NCBI RefSeq assembly: GCF_003049525.1
Contig: NZ_PYWL01000001.1
Location: forward strand, 124,001-188,000
From: Lysinibacillus fusiformis
GTDB taxonomy: Bacteria > Bacillota > Bacilli > Bacillales_A > Planococcaceae
Length of the DNA stretch: 64,000 bases
Direction of reading: 5' to 3'
The translations under genes and the position numbers were made by a program. The notes below the pieces were generated by a model. The model was not told the origin of the DNA. It made no database searches and saw only the letters and a list, made by a program, of their open reading frames with translations. Positions 39,289 to 48,809 of this stretch are shown here, one piece after another. Positions within the stretch are counted from its first letter, which is position 1; each line of letters begins with the position of its first letter.

Positions 39289-40017
39289 TTATATGTACCA
39301 GCCACCATTTAATCGAATGATTTGTCCAGTTACATAATCGGCTTTCCCAGATAAATAAAAGCGAACCATCTCAGCTACGTCTTTTGTTTGCCCAATTGAC
39401 CCTAAAGGAATATCCTCCAATATATAATTAAGCTCCTCTTTACTTAAATGACTGTTCATGGATGTATTAATGAAGCCAGGAGCAATGGCATTTACTCGAA
39501 TACGAGATAATGCCGCTTCCTTTGCATAGGATTTAACAAATGCATGTTGTGCTCCTTTTACCGTTGCGTACAGCGCCTCACCAGCTGACCCAGCTTCGCC
39601 CCATATAGAGCCTATAAATAAAACATAGCTGACATCATGCTGACGAAGCTTTTCAGATAGTAAAGCGGTCAGCCTCATCGGATTTTGAACATGGACTCGC
39701 CATAGTGCGTCCATATCTTTTACTGTTGTATCCTCTAGCAGCGAATAATGCGCTTGTCCATTTGCGAAAATAATAGCCTGCACATTAAAAATCTGTGCGG
39801 CTACCATTTCTGCTCCTGTTTCAATTGAAAAATCCCCCTGTACAAGCATAAATTCTTGCGCAGGGAAAGTTTTAGAAAGTGTATGACATAAAGTTTCTGC
39901 AGCATTTTTATTAGTTGAATAATGTAAATAGATGGACCAGCCTTCTTCTGCTAAGCAATGACAAATAGCGTGACCAATCTCACCTGAAGCACCTAGTACA
40001 AGAGCAAACTTTTTCAC
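39289..40017 (-). CDS. ymfI: SDR reductase YmfI (EF-P 5-aminopentanone reductase type)
   Basis: Short-chain dehydrogenase/reductase. In B. subtilis YmfI reduces the 5-aminopentanone group on elongation factor P to 5-aminopentanol. The NADPH motif GASGEIGHAI and the catalytic Ser (FIGSIWG) and Tyr-Lys (YATVKGA) are present. 242 aa. It shares one base with the ymfH stop. Confidence 0.9.
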   Translation of the reverse strand: MKKFALVLGASGEIGHAICHCLAEEGWSIYLHYSTNKNAAETLCHTLSKTFPAQEFMLVQGDFSIETGAEMVAAQIFNVQAIIFANGQAHYSLLEDTTVKDMDALWRVHVQNPMRLTALLSEKLRQHDVSYVLFIGSIWGEAGSAGEALYATVKGAQHAFVKSYAKEAALSRIRVNAIAPGFINTSMNSHLSKEELNYILEDIPLGSIGQTKDVAEMVRFYLSGKADYVTGQIIRLNGGWYI

Positions 40018-41315
40018 TAGGCATCCTGCTTACTTGGTAAAATTTTAAACACGGTTTGTTGAGATTCACCTTGTACTGAGGCAAATGCTTTATATAAATC
40101 ATCAACTGTTAATTCCTCAAGAACCGGGACAACATCAAATAAATTCATGTCATTAAAGGAGTAACGAGTAAATTGATTGGCGATAAACTCAATAGAATTC
40201 AAAGCGCGTAAGAAGAAACCAATTTTTTTACGTTTAATACGTTCTAAATCAGCACCTTCAAAGTGTGAATTCCCTTCAAATTTAGCCAATTCTTCTTTTA
40301 TTACAGAAGTTAATTTATCAGGCTCTGATGAATCAGAACCGATCATAGCAAATCCAAAACCATTTTCTAATGTAAAATCAAATGCATACGTTTCATCAAT
40401 TAAACCTTCCTCGTAAACACGTTCATAAAAATTAGATGTACGTCCAAAAATAAGTTCTAGTGCAATTTGAACAGATAGCTCATGCTTTAACATTTCTCGC
40501 CCTGACAAATTGGTTTCTTTTGCCTTCAATCCAACATAAACTTTAGGCTTTTGTACATCCATGTTTAATGTCCGTTCATTTATCGCTACCTCTGTTGGTT
40601 CTTCATCAAAGAAACGTTGAATGGATACCGGTTCTGAGAACTCTTTTTTTCCTTGATTATCACGAATAAAAGTCATCATTTCCTCAGGGTCCACTGCACC
40701 AATCACAAATAATAGCATATTAGATGGGTGATAAAATGTATTGTAGCACGTATATAAATGATCGGCCGTAATGCCATCAATCGATTCAATTGTACCAGCA
40801 ATATCAATTTTTACTGGGTGATGATGATACATATTTTCAATCGTGCCAAAATATAGGCGCCAATCTGGTTGATCATCATACATGGTAATTTCTTGCCCAA
40901 TAATTCCTTTTTCTTTGTTGACAGTCGCTTCCGTAAAGTAAGGCTCTTGCACAAAATTCAATAATGTTTCGGTACTTTTGTAAATATTATCAGTTGAAGA
41001 GAATAAGTATGCCGTACGCGTAAATGATGTAAAGGCGTTAGCGGAAGCTCCATATTCACTGAACTTTTGGAAGACGTCGCCATCTTCTTTTTCGAACATT
41101 TTATGCTCTAAGAAGTGAGCAATTCCATCTGGCACAGTAATGCTTTCTGTTTGACCTATTGGTACAAAAGTGCGATCAATAGAACCGTACTTCGTTGTAA
41201 ATGTAACAAATGTTTTAGAAAAACCTTTTTTCGGCAAGATATATACATCTAATCCATTTTCAAGCTTTTCATAATAAAGAGTTTCATCTAATTGCTTAAA
41301 TTCAATTGTTTTCAT
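40017..41315 (-). CDS. ymfH: M16-family peptidase-like protein YmfH (catalytic partner)
   Basis: Zinc peptidase-fold protein linked to EF-P 5-aminopentanol modification. The inverted zinc motif HFLEH (GIAHFLEHKMFEKEDGD) is intact. 432 aa from ATG 41315, which overlaps the ymfF stop by 4 nt (ATGA). The upstream extension of the frame lies inside ymfF. The ymfF/ymfH pair resembles the active/inactive pairs seen in two-subunit M16 enzymes. Confidence 0.92.
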   Translation of the reverse strand: MKTIEFKQLDETLYYEKLENGLDVYILPKKGFSKTFVTFTTKYGSIDRTFVPIGQTESITVPDGIAHFLEHKMFEKEDGDVFQKFSEYGASANAFTSFTRTAYLFSSTDNIYKSTETLLNFVQEPYFTEATVNKEKGIIGQEITMYDDQPDWRLYFGTIENMYHHHPVKIDIAGTIESIDGITADHLYTCYNTFYHPSNMLLFVIGAVDPEEMMTFIRDNQGKKEFSEPVSIQRFFDEEPTEVAINERTLNMDVQKPKVYVGLKAKETNLSGREMLKHELSVQIALELIFGRTSNFYERVYEEGLIDETYAFDFTLENGFGFAMIGSDSSEPDKLTSVIKEELAKFEGNSHFEGADLERIKRKKIGFFLRALNSIEFIANQFTRYSFNDMNLFDVVPVLEELTVDDLYKAFASVQGESQQTVFKILPSKQDA

Positions 41316-42583
41316 TGTGCGGCTTGCTCCTTTCCACATAAGAAATAGACCGCTTCAAGCTGCACTTGCTTCGCCATATCCATAACATCTTCCTTCGTCA
41401 CAGCTTTCCACTTATTAGCCCAAGATTCCACAGAGAATTCCTCTGGTAAATCTTTATATTGATCAAAAATTTCAATTTGTCCACGGGCAGAATCCAAGGA
41501 CTCTTTTAATTGATTCGTGAGCATTGCTTTTGTTTGTTCTAGCTCTAAATCAGTAATGTTGCCAGATTGCAATGTCGCAAGCTGTTCTTTAATTAGTGAT
41601 AACGCCTTTTCCTCATTTTTAGCCTCGATACCAGAAACTACAAATACGAGACCATAATGAGAAGCATAGGAGCTAGAAGCATAATAAGCCAAACTTTCTT
41701 TTTCACGAACATTCATAAACAATTTAGCGTGTGGATAGCCGCCGAAAATACCATTAAAAATCTGCATTTTAGCAAAGTCCGGACTACCAAATCTTACTGG
41801 CGTACTAAAGCCAATGTGAAGCTTCCCTTGCTTCATCTCATGCTGTTCTCGAACATAATCGTTTTGAGGATGTTGTTGCGGAAGAACAGCTGGTACTTCC
41901 TCAGGTGTACGATCATTAAATGGTAGCGCTTTTTTTAATTTCGCTACAATTTCCTCTTCATTAATATCCCCAGCAACATAAATATCTATTTTATCGTTAG
42001 CTAGCATCGATTGATAAGCCTCAAATAAGGAGGAAGGGGTAATTTTTTGAATTTCCTCAACACTACCATTTGCCGAAATAGATGCTGGTTCGTTTGGTCT
42101 TAGGATTTGTTGTAAGCGGAATTGTGCAAAGCGAGATTTATCATCAAAAATAGATTCAATACGTTGTATAACTGTCTTCTTTTCACGTTCCACAATGGAT
42201 TCCTTAAAAACTCCATTTTCTAAATTTGGCTCAAAAATAGCCGTGTGCAATAAACCAAGCATGTCATTTAACACACTTGTATTTGCTAAATAATGATCAT
42301 TTACCGTCTCCACATTCATAAGCACTGTATGTTCATTACCTCGTTTAGACGTATCAAAATATAAAACAGTGCCATATAGATCATCTAAGAAGCTTCTGAA
42401 AGCAGCAGTTGTTTTATATTTAGCATTACTATGCTGCAGTACATTGGTTAACACAGTACGTTCCGATGCACTTTTAGCTGTTAATGCTCTTCTCCATTTA
42501 ATTGAAAAATTTACGGTTTTAAATTGGGTCGTTTGTCGGATATGCAAATTGACACCTTTGGCAAAAGGTATAGTTTTAAACAT
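41312..42583 (-). CDS. ymfF: M16-family peptidase-like protein YmfF (lacks zinc motif)
   Basis: 423-aa M16-fold protein. At the place of HxxEH it has LTNVLQHSNAKYKT, so the metal site is absent and it is probably the non-catalytic partner of YmfH. The conserved R/Y half is present near residues 285-345 (NVREKESLAYYASSSYASHYGL). It starts the ymfF-ymfH-ymfI-DUF3243 unit. Confidence 0.9.
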   Translation of the reverse strand: MFKTIPFAKGVNLHIRQTTQFKTVNFSIKWRRALTAKSASERTVLTNVLQHSNAKYKTTAAFRSFLDDLYGTVLYFDTSKRGNEHTVLMNVETVNDHYLANTSVLNDMLGLLHTAIFEPNLENGVFKESIVEREKKTVIQRIESIFDDKSRFAQFRLQQILRPNEPASISANGSVEEIQKITPSSLFEAYQSMLANDKIDIYVAGDINEEEIVAKLKKALPFNDRTPEEVPAVLPQQHPQNDYVREQHEMKQGKLHIGFSTPVRFGSPDFAKMQIFNGIFGGYPHAKLFMNVREKESLAYYASSSYASHYGLVFVVSGIEAKNEEKALSLIKEQLATLQSGNITDLELEQTKAMLTNQLKESLDSARGQIEIFDQYKDLPEEFSVESWANKWKAVTKEDVMDMAKQVQLEAVYFLCGKEQAAQ

Positions 42584-42710
42584 ATGAAACCCTCCTATCC
42601 TTCTTAATATAACGATGTACTACACATACTATACATGTCTACTGTCTATAATTGCAAAAAGAATCCAAAGTATGTATGGGAAAAATTATAAATTATATGA
42701 ATTCAACATG

Positions 42711-42745
42711 AAAAAAAAAGACTGAGCATATTTCACTCAGTCTTT
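42711..42745 (-). terminator. Terminator of the nup operon
   Basis: A 10-bp perfect stem (42717-42726 / 42736-42745) with a 9-nt loop and T-run on the minus strand, 15 nt past the nupQ stop. Confidence 0.9.
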
Positions 42746-42759
42746 GATCATGACTTATT

Positions 42760-43719
42760 TTAACGCTTACCTTTAATATATGGTTGACCACTTGCCTTAG
42801 GAGCATTCGCTTTACCAATAAAGCCTGCTAAAGCAAGGATTGTTAATACATACGGTAAGATTTGTAGATAAACGGCTGGAACATTTTCAATGAATGGAAT
42901 TTGGTTCCCTGCAATACTTAATGTTTGTGCTAAACCGAAGAATAGGGCTGCACCTAGCGCGCCAATTGGATGCCATTTCCCGAAAATCATGGCAGCAATC
43001 GCCATGAAACCTTGACCAGCAATTGTCGCATGTGAGAAGTCGTGCGTAATTGTTTGTGCATAGACAGCACCACCAAGTCCACCTAGAGCTCCAGAAATCA
43101 TAACAGCAATATAACGCATTTTATTGACGTTAATTCCCATTGTATCTGCCGCCATTGGGTGTTCACCTACAGCGCGAAGGCGTAAGCCAAATGGTGTTTT
43201 ATAAATAATAAACCAAGCACCAAATGCTACCACAAACGCCAGAATAGACGTACTGTAAACATCATGGAACAATAAACGGCCAAAGAATGGAATGTCCTCT
43301 AAATAAGGAATACCAAAACGGCGAATCGGTTGGTCAATCATATCTGTTTGACCTTTATCATAAATCATTTTTACTAAGAATACAGTAGCAGCTAAGCCTA
43401 ATAAGTTAATAGCTACCCCTGATACTGTTTGATCGGCACGGAATGAAATAGAAGCAACGGCATGGAAAAGTGAGAAAATCGCACCAATTACAACAGCCGC
43501 TAGCATTGCTACCCAAACAGTTGCCGCACCTAATGATGAAGCAAATTCTAAATTGATAAATATACCAACAAAAGCACCAACAATCATTAAGCCCTCTAGC
43601 CCGATGTTGACAACACCAGAGCGTTCAGAGAATACCCCACCGATGGCTGTAAAAATCAAGGGTGTTGCATATAGAATCGCTGAAGGGATGATGAAATATA
43701 ACATTTCTAAAAAGCTCAT
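42760..43719 (-). CDS. nupQ: Nucleoside ABC importer permease NupQ
   Basis: Membrane subunit (about eight to ten helices) of the guanosine/nucleoside importer. The family signature is ERSGVVNIGLEGLMIVGAF near residues 32-50. The coupling region is AAAMIFGKWHPIGALGAALFFG. 319 aa. 1 nt after nupP. Confidence 0.92.
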   Translation of the reverse strand: MSFLEMLYFIIPSAILYATPLIFTAIGGVFSERSGVVNIGLEGLMIVGAFVGIFINLEFASSLGAATVWVAMLAAVVIGAIFSLFHAVASISFRADQTVSGVAINLLGLAATVFLVKMIYDKGQTDMIDQPIRRFGIPYLEDIPFFGRLLFHDVYSTSILAFVVAFGAWFIIYKTPFGLRLRAVGEHPMAADTMGINVNKMRYIAVMISGALGGLGGAVYAQTITHDFSHATIAGQGFMAIAAMIFGKWHPIGALGAALFFGLAQTLSIAGNQIPFIENVPAVYLQILPYVLTILALAGFIGKANAPKASGQPYIKGKR

Positions 43720-43720
43720 G

Positions 43721-44767
43721 TTATTGTCCCTCCTTTTTCTTGCTCAGCTTCTGTAAGCCTACTCGAATAATATAGCCTGATGCTACGAAGAAGATAATTA
43801 ACGCGATGATAATCGATACAATTTCTTCCGGTATACCAGCAGCATTTGGCATATTTAAAGCACCATATTTTAATGAACCAAAGAGTGATGCCCCGAATAC
43901 TACGCCAAGCGGTGTATTTGCACCAAGTAAGGCTACGGCGATACCATCGAAACCAATTCCAGTGAAGCCAGGTTTAATGGATGCGTTTTGGAATGTACCT
44001 AGAGCTTCCATCGCTCCGCCAAGACCTGCAAACATACCTGAAATAGTCATGGCTAAAATAATGTTTTTGTTAACGCTCATACCAGCATAATCTGCAGCGT
44101 TTTTGTTGAACCCTACAGCTTTCAGCTCATATCCACGCGTTGTTTTTTCTAAAATGAACCACATAACAACAACCATTAATAGTGCAACAATGATCCCATA
44201 GTGAAGACTTGAGTTGTCTGTAAGCTCTCTTAAAAACGGAGAACGTAATGAAGCTGATTCATGGATACGTTCTGTTTTAAAGCTACCATCTGACAATTTT
44301 TTAATGACCGCGTTTGCAATATATAACGCAGTATAGTTAAGCATAATTGTCGCAATTACTTCATGCACTTTAAATTTCGCTTTTAAGAAACCTGCAATAA
44401 AGGCCCAAAATGCACCTGCTGCTGCTGCTGCAAGTAACGCCAAAGGTAAGTGTATAACTTTAGGTAGCTCAAATGCATAACCTACCCAAGCTGCTGCTAA
44501 CCAACCTAAAATAAGCTGACCTTCAACACCAATATTAAACAGCCCTGTACGGAAGGCGAATGCTACTGCAAGTCCTGCTAATATATATGGTGTAATTTGA
44601 CGAATTGTGTTCCCTATTGAATATGAATCTCCAAAAATACCTGTCCAAAGAGCGATATAACCTTGTACTGGGTCATAGCCACTGACTATCATGACGATAG
44701 CCCCTACAATTAAACCGATAATGATAGAGATGATAGGAACGAGTATATTAATGACACGATTTGACAT
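43721..44767 (-). CDS. nupP: Nucleoside ABC importer permease NupP
   Basis: Partner permease of 348 aa with many membrane helices. Family motifs FRTGLFNIGVEGQLILGWL and GFDGIAVALLGANTPLGV are visible. It shares one base with the nupO stop. Confidence 0.92.
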   Translation of the reverse strand: MSNRVINILVPIISIIIGLIVGAIVMIVSGYDPVQGYIALWTGIFGDSYSIGNTIRQITPYILAGLAVAFAFRTGLFNIGVEGQLILGWLAAAWVGYAFELPKVIHLPLALLAAAAAGAFWAFIAGFLKAKFKVHEVIATIMLNYTALYIANAVIKKLSDGSFKTERIHESASLRSPFLRELTDNSSLHYGIIVALLMVVVMWFILEKTTRGYELKAVGFNKNAADYAGMSVNKNIILAMTISGMFAGLGGAMEALGTFQNASIKPGFTGIGFDGIAVALLGANTPLGVVFGASLFGSLKYGALNMPNAAGIPEEIVSIIIALIIFFVASGYIIRVGLQKLSKKKEGQ

Positions 44768-46314
44768 TAGTCGTTCCCCTCCTTCGCATCATGCTTGTTA
44801 TTTTTTTTACTTTGACCTGCCATTAATAATCCAAGCTCTTGTTCTGTTGTTTCTTTAGGATTTAATTCGTCCACAATTTGACCATCATAAATAACGGCAA
44901 TGCGATCCGATACATTCATAACCTCATCTAATTCAAAGGAAATTAACAGAACAGCTTTCCCTTTATCACGTTGCTCAATAAGACGCGAGTGAATAAATTC
45001 AATCGCCCCTACGTCAAGACCTCGTGTTGGTAGAGCGGCAATTAATAAATCTGGATTACGATCAATTTCACGACCAATAATAGCCTTTTGTTGGTTACCA
45101 CCAGATAATGCACGAGCAGGTGTCATTTCACCATTACCTGTACGTACGTCGTATTCTTTAATAATTTGATTGGCTTTCTCCGACACTTTTTTATAGTCCA
45201 TTACAAAGCCTTTAGCTATAGGAGATTGGTAATACGTTTGTAGCGCAATATTATGACCAATCGGGAAATCTAGTACTAAACCATGCTTATGACGGTCTTG
45301 CGGAATATGCCCAACGCCTTCTTCTGTTATACTACGAGGCTTCAAATTTGTAATATTTTTACCATTCAGTTCAACAGTACCACTTTTAATTTTACGAAGA
45401 CCTGTAATCGCCTCGATCAATTCTGATTGACCATTTCCATCTATACCTGCTATACCGACGATTTCACCCTTGCGAACCTTTAAGTTCAGACCTTTTACCT
45501 TATCAATATTACGGTAATCCGTTACGACTAAGTCATGGATAGCAAGTACTTCATCAGTTGGATTTGCATCCGTTTTTTCTGTTTTAAATTCAACTTGTCG
45601 GCCAACCATCATTTCAGCTAGCTGATCAGGATTTGTGTCAGCGGTTACAACAGTGCCAATTCCTTCACCTTTACGGATAATTGTTACACGATCGGACACT
45701 TCCATAATTTCTTTTAGCTTGTGGGTAATCAAAATAATAGATTTCCCCTCAGCAATAAGACGACGCATAATTTGAATTAATTCCGTAATCTCTTGTGGTG
45801 TTAAAGAGGCTGTTGGTTCATCAAAAATTAAAATTTCTGCACCACGGTATAATGTTTTTAATATTTCAACACGTTGTTGCATACCAACAGTGATATCTTC
45901 AATTTTGGCATTAGGATCTACATCCAAGCCATATTTCTCAGAAAGGGCTTGTACTTTTTTAGATGCATCTTTTATATTGACAATACCCATTTTAGTTGGC
46001 TCGGAGCCTAAAATAATATTTTCTGTTACTGTAAAATTCTCTACCAACATAAAGTGCTGATGCACCATACCAATCCCTAAATCATTGGCAACATTTGGGT
46101 TTGTAATTTTTACAGCATTCCCACGAACGCGAATTTCGCCACCCTCTGGTTGATACAAACCAAAAAGGACGTTCATCAAAGTCGATTTACCCGCACCATT
46201 CTCTCCAAGCAATGCATGGATTTCGCCTTGTTTCAGTTGGAGGGTGATATTATTATTCGCCACGAAATTACCGAATTCTTTCCGGATTCCTAGCATTTCA
46301 ATCACATATTCCAA
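44767..46314 (-). CDS. nupO: Nucleoside ABC importer ATPase NupO (tandem NBD)
   Basis: Two fused nucleotide-binding domains. The first has Walker A LGENGAGKST, FDEPTASLTPQE and THKL. The second has GIAGIDGNGQSEL, LSGGNQQKAIIGREI and PTRGLDVGA, the sugar/nucleoside-type degenerate half. The start is TTG 46314 behind AAGGGAGTG, giving MEYVIEMLGIRKEF as in B. subtilis NupO; the frame extends 8 codons further. 515 aa. Confidence 0.94.
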   Translation of the reverse strand: MEYVIEMLGIRKEFGNFVANNNITLQLKQGEIHALLGENGAGKSTLMNVLFGLYQPEGGEIRVRGNAVKITNPNVANDLGIGMVHQHFMLVENFTVTENIILGSEPTKMGIVNIKDASKKVQALSEKYGLDVDPNAKIEDITVGMQQRVEILKTLYRGAEILIFDEPTASLTPQEITELIQIMRRLIAEGKSIILITHKLKEIMEVSDRVTIIRKGEGIGTVVTADTNPDQLAEMMVGRQVEFKTEKTDANPTDEVLAIHDLVVTDYRNIDKVKGLNLKVRKGEIVGIAGIDGNGQSELIEAITGLRKIKSGTVELNGKNITNLKPRSITEEGVGHIPQDRHKHGLVLDFPIGHNIALQTYYQSPIAKGFVMDYKKVSEKANQIIKEYDVRTGNGEMTPARALSGGNQQKAIIGREIDRNPDLLIAALPTRGLDVGAIEFIHSRLIEQRDKGKAVLLISFELDEVMNVSDRIAVIYDGQIVDELNPKETTEQELGLLMAGQSKKNNKHDAKEGND

Positions 46315-46705
46315 TATTGTCACTCCCTTAATAGGCACTTTTATAAAGTAATTTCGCCTTAGCGTTTAGTATCTGCCTCTACTATGACTGATGGCACAGA
46401 TTAGCAATACATCCAGTATTCGAAATATACATAAACTAGATGACCGTTAGAGCTTTTTTGCTACAGTTCTCTAATTCTTTAGACCGCTTTCGTTACCAAA
46501 GGCTATCTTTTATTTACTGATATAATCCCACCTATAGAGGTAGGTGTTTTGCTAAATTAATACAGGAAAGGTCATCGTTAGAAACCTTTCTTCTATTAAC
46601 TTGTTACCATCATTATCAAAATCTTAATACTACCTCTAAAAGGTTCATATAAATCTAGTTAAATAGAGAATTGCGAATAATCTAAATATAACGATAGATT
46701 GAAAA
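46315..46705 (-). other. Long nupN-nupO spacer without a gene
   Basis: About 390 nt between the nupN hairpin and the nupO start hold no supported gene. Two short inverted repeats occur: GAAAGGT / ACCTTTC (46566-46572 / 46584-46590) and CACCTA / TAGGTG (46529-46534 / 46541-46546). No clear promoter was seen. It may be a long untranslated stretch behind a partial terminator. Confidence 0.4.
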
Positions 46706-46744
46706 ATCATCATAAGGTCCTTCTTAAAAGTCCCTTATGATGAT
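46706..46744 (-). terminator. Terminator/attenuator after nupN
   Basis: A 12-bp perfect stem (46706-46717 / 46733-46744) with a 15-nt loop followed by only about five T. It lies 11 nt past the binding-protein gene, the usual place for a partial terminator that raises binding protein over transporter. Confidence 0.75.
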
Positions 46745-46755
46745 CAAAAGATGAA

Positions 46756-47838
46756 TTATTTTTCCACTTTTTCTGGAACTTCGATTTCACCCTTAGCAAT
46801 TTTTTCTTTATATTCATCGATTACTTTTTGTACATCTTCTGGAATTGCACCGCGAGAATCCGCAAGTTTAACTCCATCTTCAGCTAAACCATAAACAAGT
46901 GTTTCTCCACCAGGGAAGTCACCTTTTTTCGCTCTGTTTGAAATATCTACTACTGCTGTGTTAACTCCTTTTAACATAGAAGTTAAAGTTACGTTTGTTT
47001 TATCGTCTACTTTACCTTCTTCGTATTGGTCAGCATCTACACCGATAACCCATACATCTGCATTCGGATCTTTTGCTTTACGTTCTTTTGCTTCAGAGAA
47101 TACACCATTACCAGTTGCACCAGCAGCGTGGAAGATGACATCTACACCTGAAGAGTACATGCTGTTAGCAGTGATTTTTCCTAGATCTGCTTTATCAAAT
47201 GCACCAGTGTATTTTACTTGGATGTCGATATCTGGATTTACTGCTTTAGCGCCTTCAACAAAACCAGCGTGGAAGCGGTTAATAACTGGAATATCTACGC
47301 CACCTACGAAGCCGATTTTACCTGATTTAGACATTTTAGCTGCAGCAACACCAGCTAAGAAAGCACCTTCTTGCTCTTTGAACAGTACGTTTACTACGTT
47401 GTCTGCTTTCACTTCAGCATCAATCAACGCAAAGTGATTGTCTGGATTTTCAGCTGCTACTGCATCGATTGCATCAGCCATCATGAAACCGATACCATAA
47501 ACTAAGTTAAAGTCACGACGCACTAAGTTGTTTAAGTTTGTTTCATAGTCAGCATCTGAAGCTGATTGTAGGTAGTCGAAACCACCATCACCTTTTTTAA
47601 GACCGTGTTCTTTTCCGTAAGCTTGAACACCTTCCCATGCAGATTGGTTGAATGATTTGTCATCAACGCCACCTACGTCAGTAACCATTGCTACTGAAAA
47701 TGATTCTTCTGATGTTTCTCCACCTGAAGCGTTATCATTTTCTTTTGCAGGCTTTTCGTCTTTTGTACCACAAGCACCTAAAATTGCACTTGCCGCTAAT
47801 ACTGATGTTAATACTAAACCAAATTTACGTTTTTTCAT
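46756..47838 (-). CDS. nupN: Nucleoside-binding lipoprotein NupN (BMP family)
   Basis: Basic-membrane-protein-family solute-binding lipoprotein. Signal peptide [19 protein letters not shown], lipobox LGAC. The mature part starts with a Lys/Glu/Ser linker, then [20 protein letters not shown], the BMP signature. [17 protein letters not shown] and [15 protein letters not shown] follow. 360 aa. It lies 54 nt after the gntR gene, which is probably its regulator. Confidence 0.94.
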   Translation of the reverse strand: MKKRKFGLVLTSVLAASAILGACGTKDEKPAKENDNASGGETSEESFSVAMVTDVGGVDDKSFNQSAWEGVQAYGKEHGLKKGDGGFDYLQSASDADYETNLNNLVRRDFNLVYGIGFMMADAIDAVAAENPDNHFALIDAEVKADNVVNVLFKEQEGAFLAGVAAAKMSKSGKIGFVGGVDIPVINRFHAGFVEGAKAVNPDIDIQVKYTGAFDKADLGKITANSMYSSGVDVIFHAAGATGNGVFSEAKERKAKDPNADVWVIGVDADQYEEGKVDDKTNVTLTSMLKGVNTAVVDISNRAKKGDFPGGETLVYGLAEDGVKLADSRGAIPEDVQKVIDEYKEKIAKGEIEVPEKVEK

Positions 47839-47892
47839 TTAATTAACCCCCCAAAGGTATTGTAATTAGCAGGAAAAAAATTTAGAAATGTT

Positions 47893-48621
47893 CTACACCC
47901 GTTTACGAACTACATGGAAGCTGAATTTATCAGCTCGGAAATAATTTTTTGAATAGAGCACTACTTGATCATGGTCATCGTAATGCAACTGCTTTAACAC
48001 TAAAAGAGCTGTTTCACGTCCACAGTTTAAAATCGGTGAAGCTTGTTCATGATACCCAACTGGATCAATGTACGTAACCGCATAGGCCACATGGATTTTT
48101 CCAGATTGCTCAAGAGCAGAGAACAGTGAAACTTCTTTTTTTTCGACAAAGTCAGTAGGCAGGAAGCTTGCGGGTAGCTTGTCTATACAGTAAACTACGG
48201 GCTCACCGTCCGCTGTTCTGACACGTTCAATTGTGAGTATTTTATCGTCGCCATCACATTGGAAGCGTTTTAAATCTTCCTCAGAAGGGATGTGCTCGGC
48301 CGCTTTTAAAAAACGCGAACCAGGCTCCATACCCGCTGCCTCGATCATAGAAGAAATGCTCGATAAATGCTCGATGCCTGATGTAAACAACGGCTTAGGG
48401 TTGACAAAAGTCCCAACCCCGTGTCGGCGCACAATCACATTTTCCTCTTCCAACAGTCGAAGTGCCTCTCTAAGTGTTGCTCGACTGACTCCGAGTGATT
48501 TCGATAATTCAAATTCTGAAGGCAGCTTTTCATTTTCTTTAAAAATGCCAGCCTCAATGTCAGATTTTAAACGATCGATTACTTGAAGATAGAGATGACG
48601 ATGATCTGCTTTAATAGTCAC
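47893..48621 (-). CDS. ymfC: GntR-family (HutC-type) transcriptional regulator, YmfC-like
   Basis: Winged-helix repressor. The N-terminal HTH has [40 protein letters not shown] and RRHGVGTFV. The C-terminal UTRA ligand-binding domain covers about residues 85-240. The start is GTG 48621 behind GGTGGTGAT, giving 242 aa; the frame opens 5 codons earlier. It leads into the nup genes and probably controls them. A candidate operator lies just upstream. Confidence 0.9.
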   Translation of the reverse strand: MTIKADHRHLYLQVIDRLKSDIEAGIFKENEKLPSEFELSKSLGVSRATLREALRLLEEENVIVRRHGVGTFVNPKPLFTSGIEHLSSISSMIEAAGMEPGSRFLKAAEHIPSEEDLKRFQCDGDDKILTIERVRTADGEPVVYCIDKLPASFLPTDFVEKKEVSLFSALEQSGKIHVAYAVTYIDPVGYHEQASPILNCGRETALLVLKQLHYDDHDQVVLYSKNYFRADKFSFHVVRKRV

Positions 48622-48644
48622 ATATATCACCACCAAAATCAGAG

Positions 48645-48658
48645 ATCAGACATCTGAT
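48645..48658. promoter_or_regulatory. Candidate operator of the GntR/nup operon
   Basis: Perfect dyad ATCAGA-CA-TCTGAT 24 nt upstream of the gntR start. Spacing and place fit an autoregulatory site. Inference only. Confidence 0.4.
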
Positions 48659-48809
48659 GTACAACATTCCTACTAATCGTTCATAAATATAACATTTTTG
48701 CAGAATGAAATAAACAGTTTTAAATAAAATCTGTTATAGAATTCATTCTTTCTTCAAATTCGTTGCAAATAAATGGACAAATATACAGAAAGGACCATCC
48801 ACTTAATGT

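Noticed and set aside
46529..46546. CACCTA/TAGGTG hairpin followed by TTTT on the plus strand as a terminator
   Set aside because: No plus-strand gene ends there and the stem is only 6 bp.
46958..47437. 159-codon plus-strand frame inside nupN
   Set aside because: Ser/Pro/Thr-rich shadow of the nupN codons; no ribosome site.
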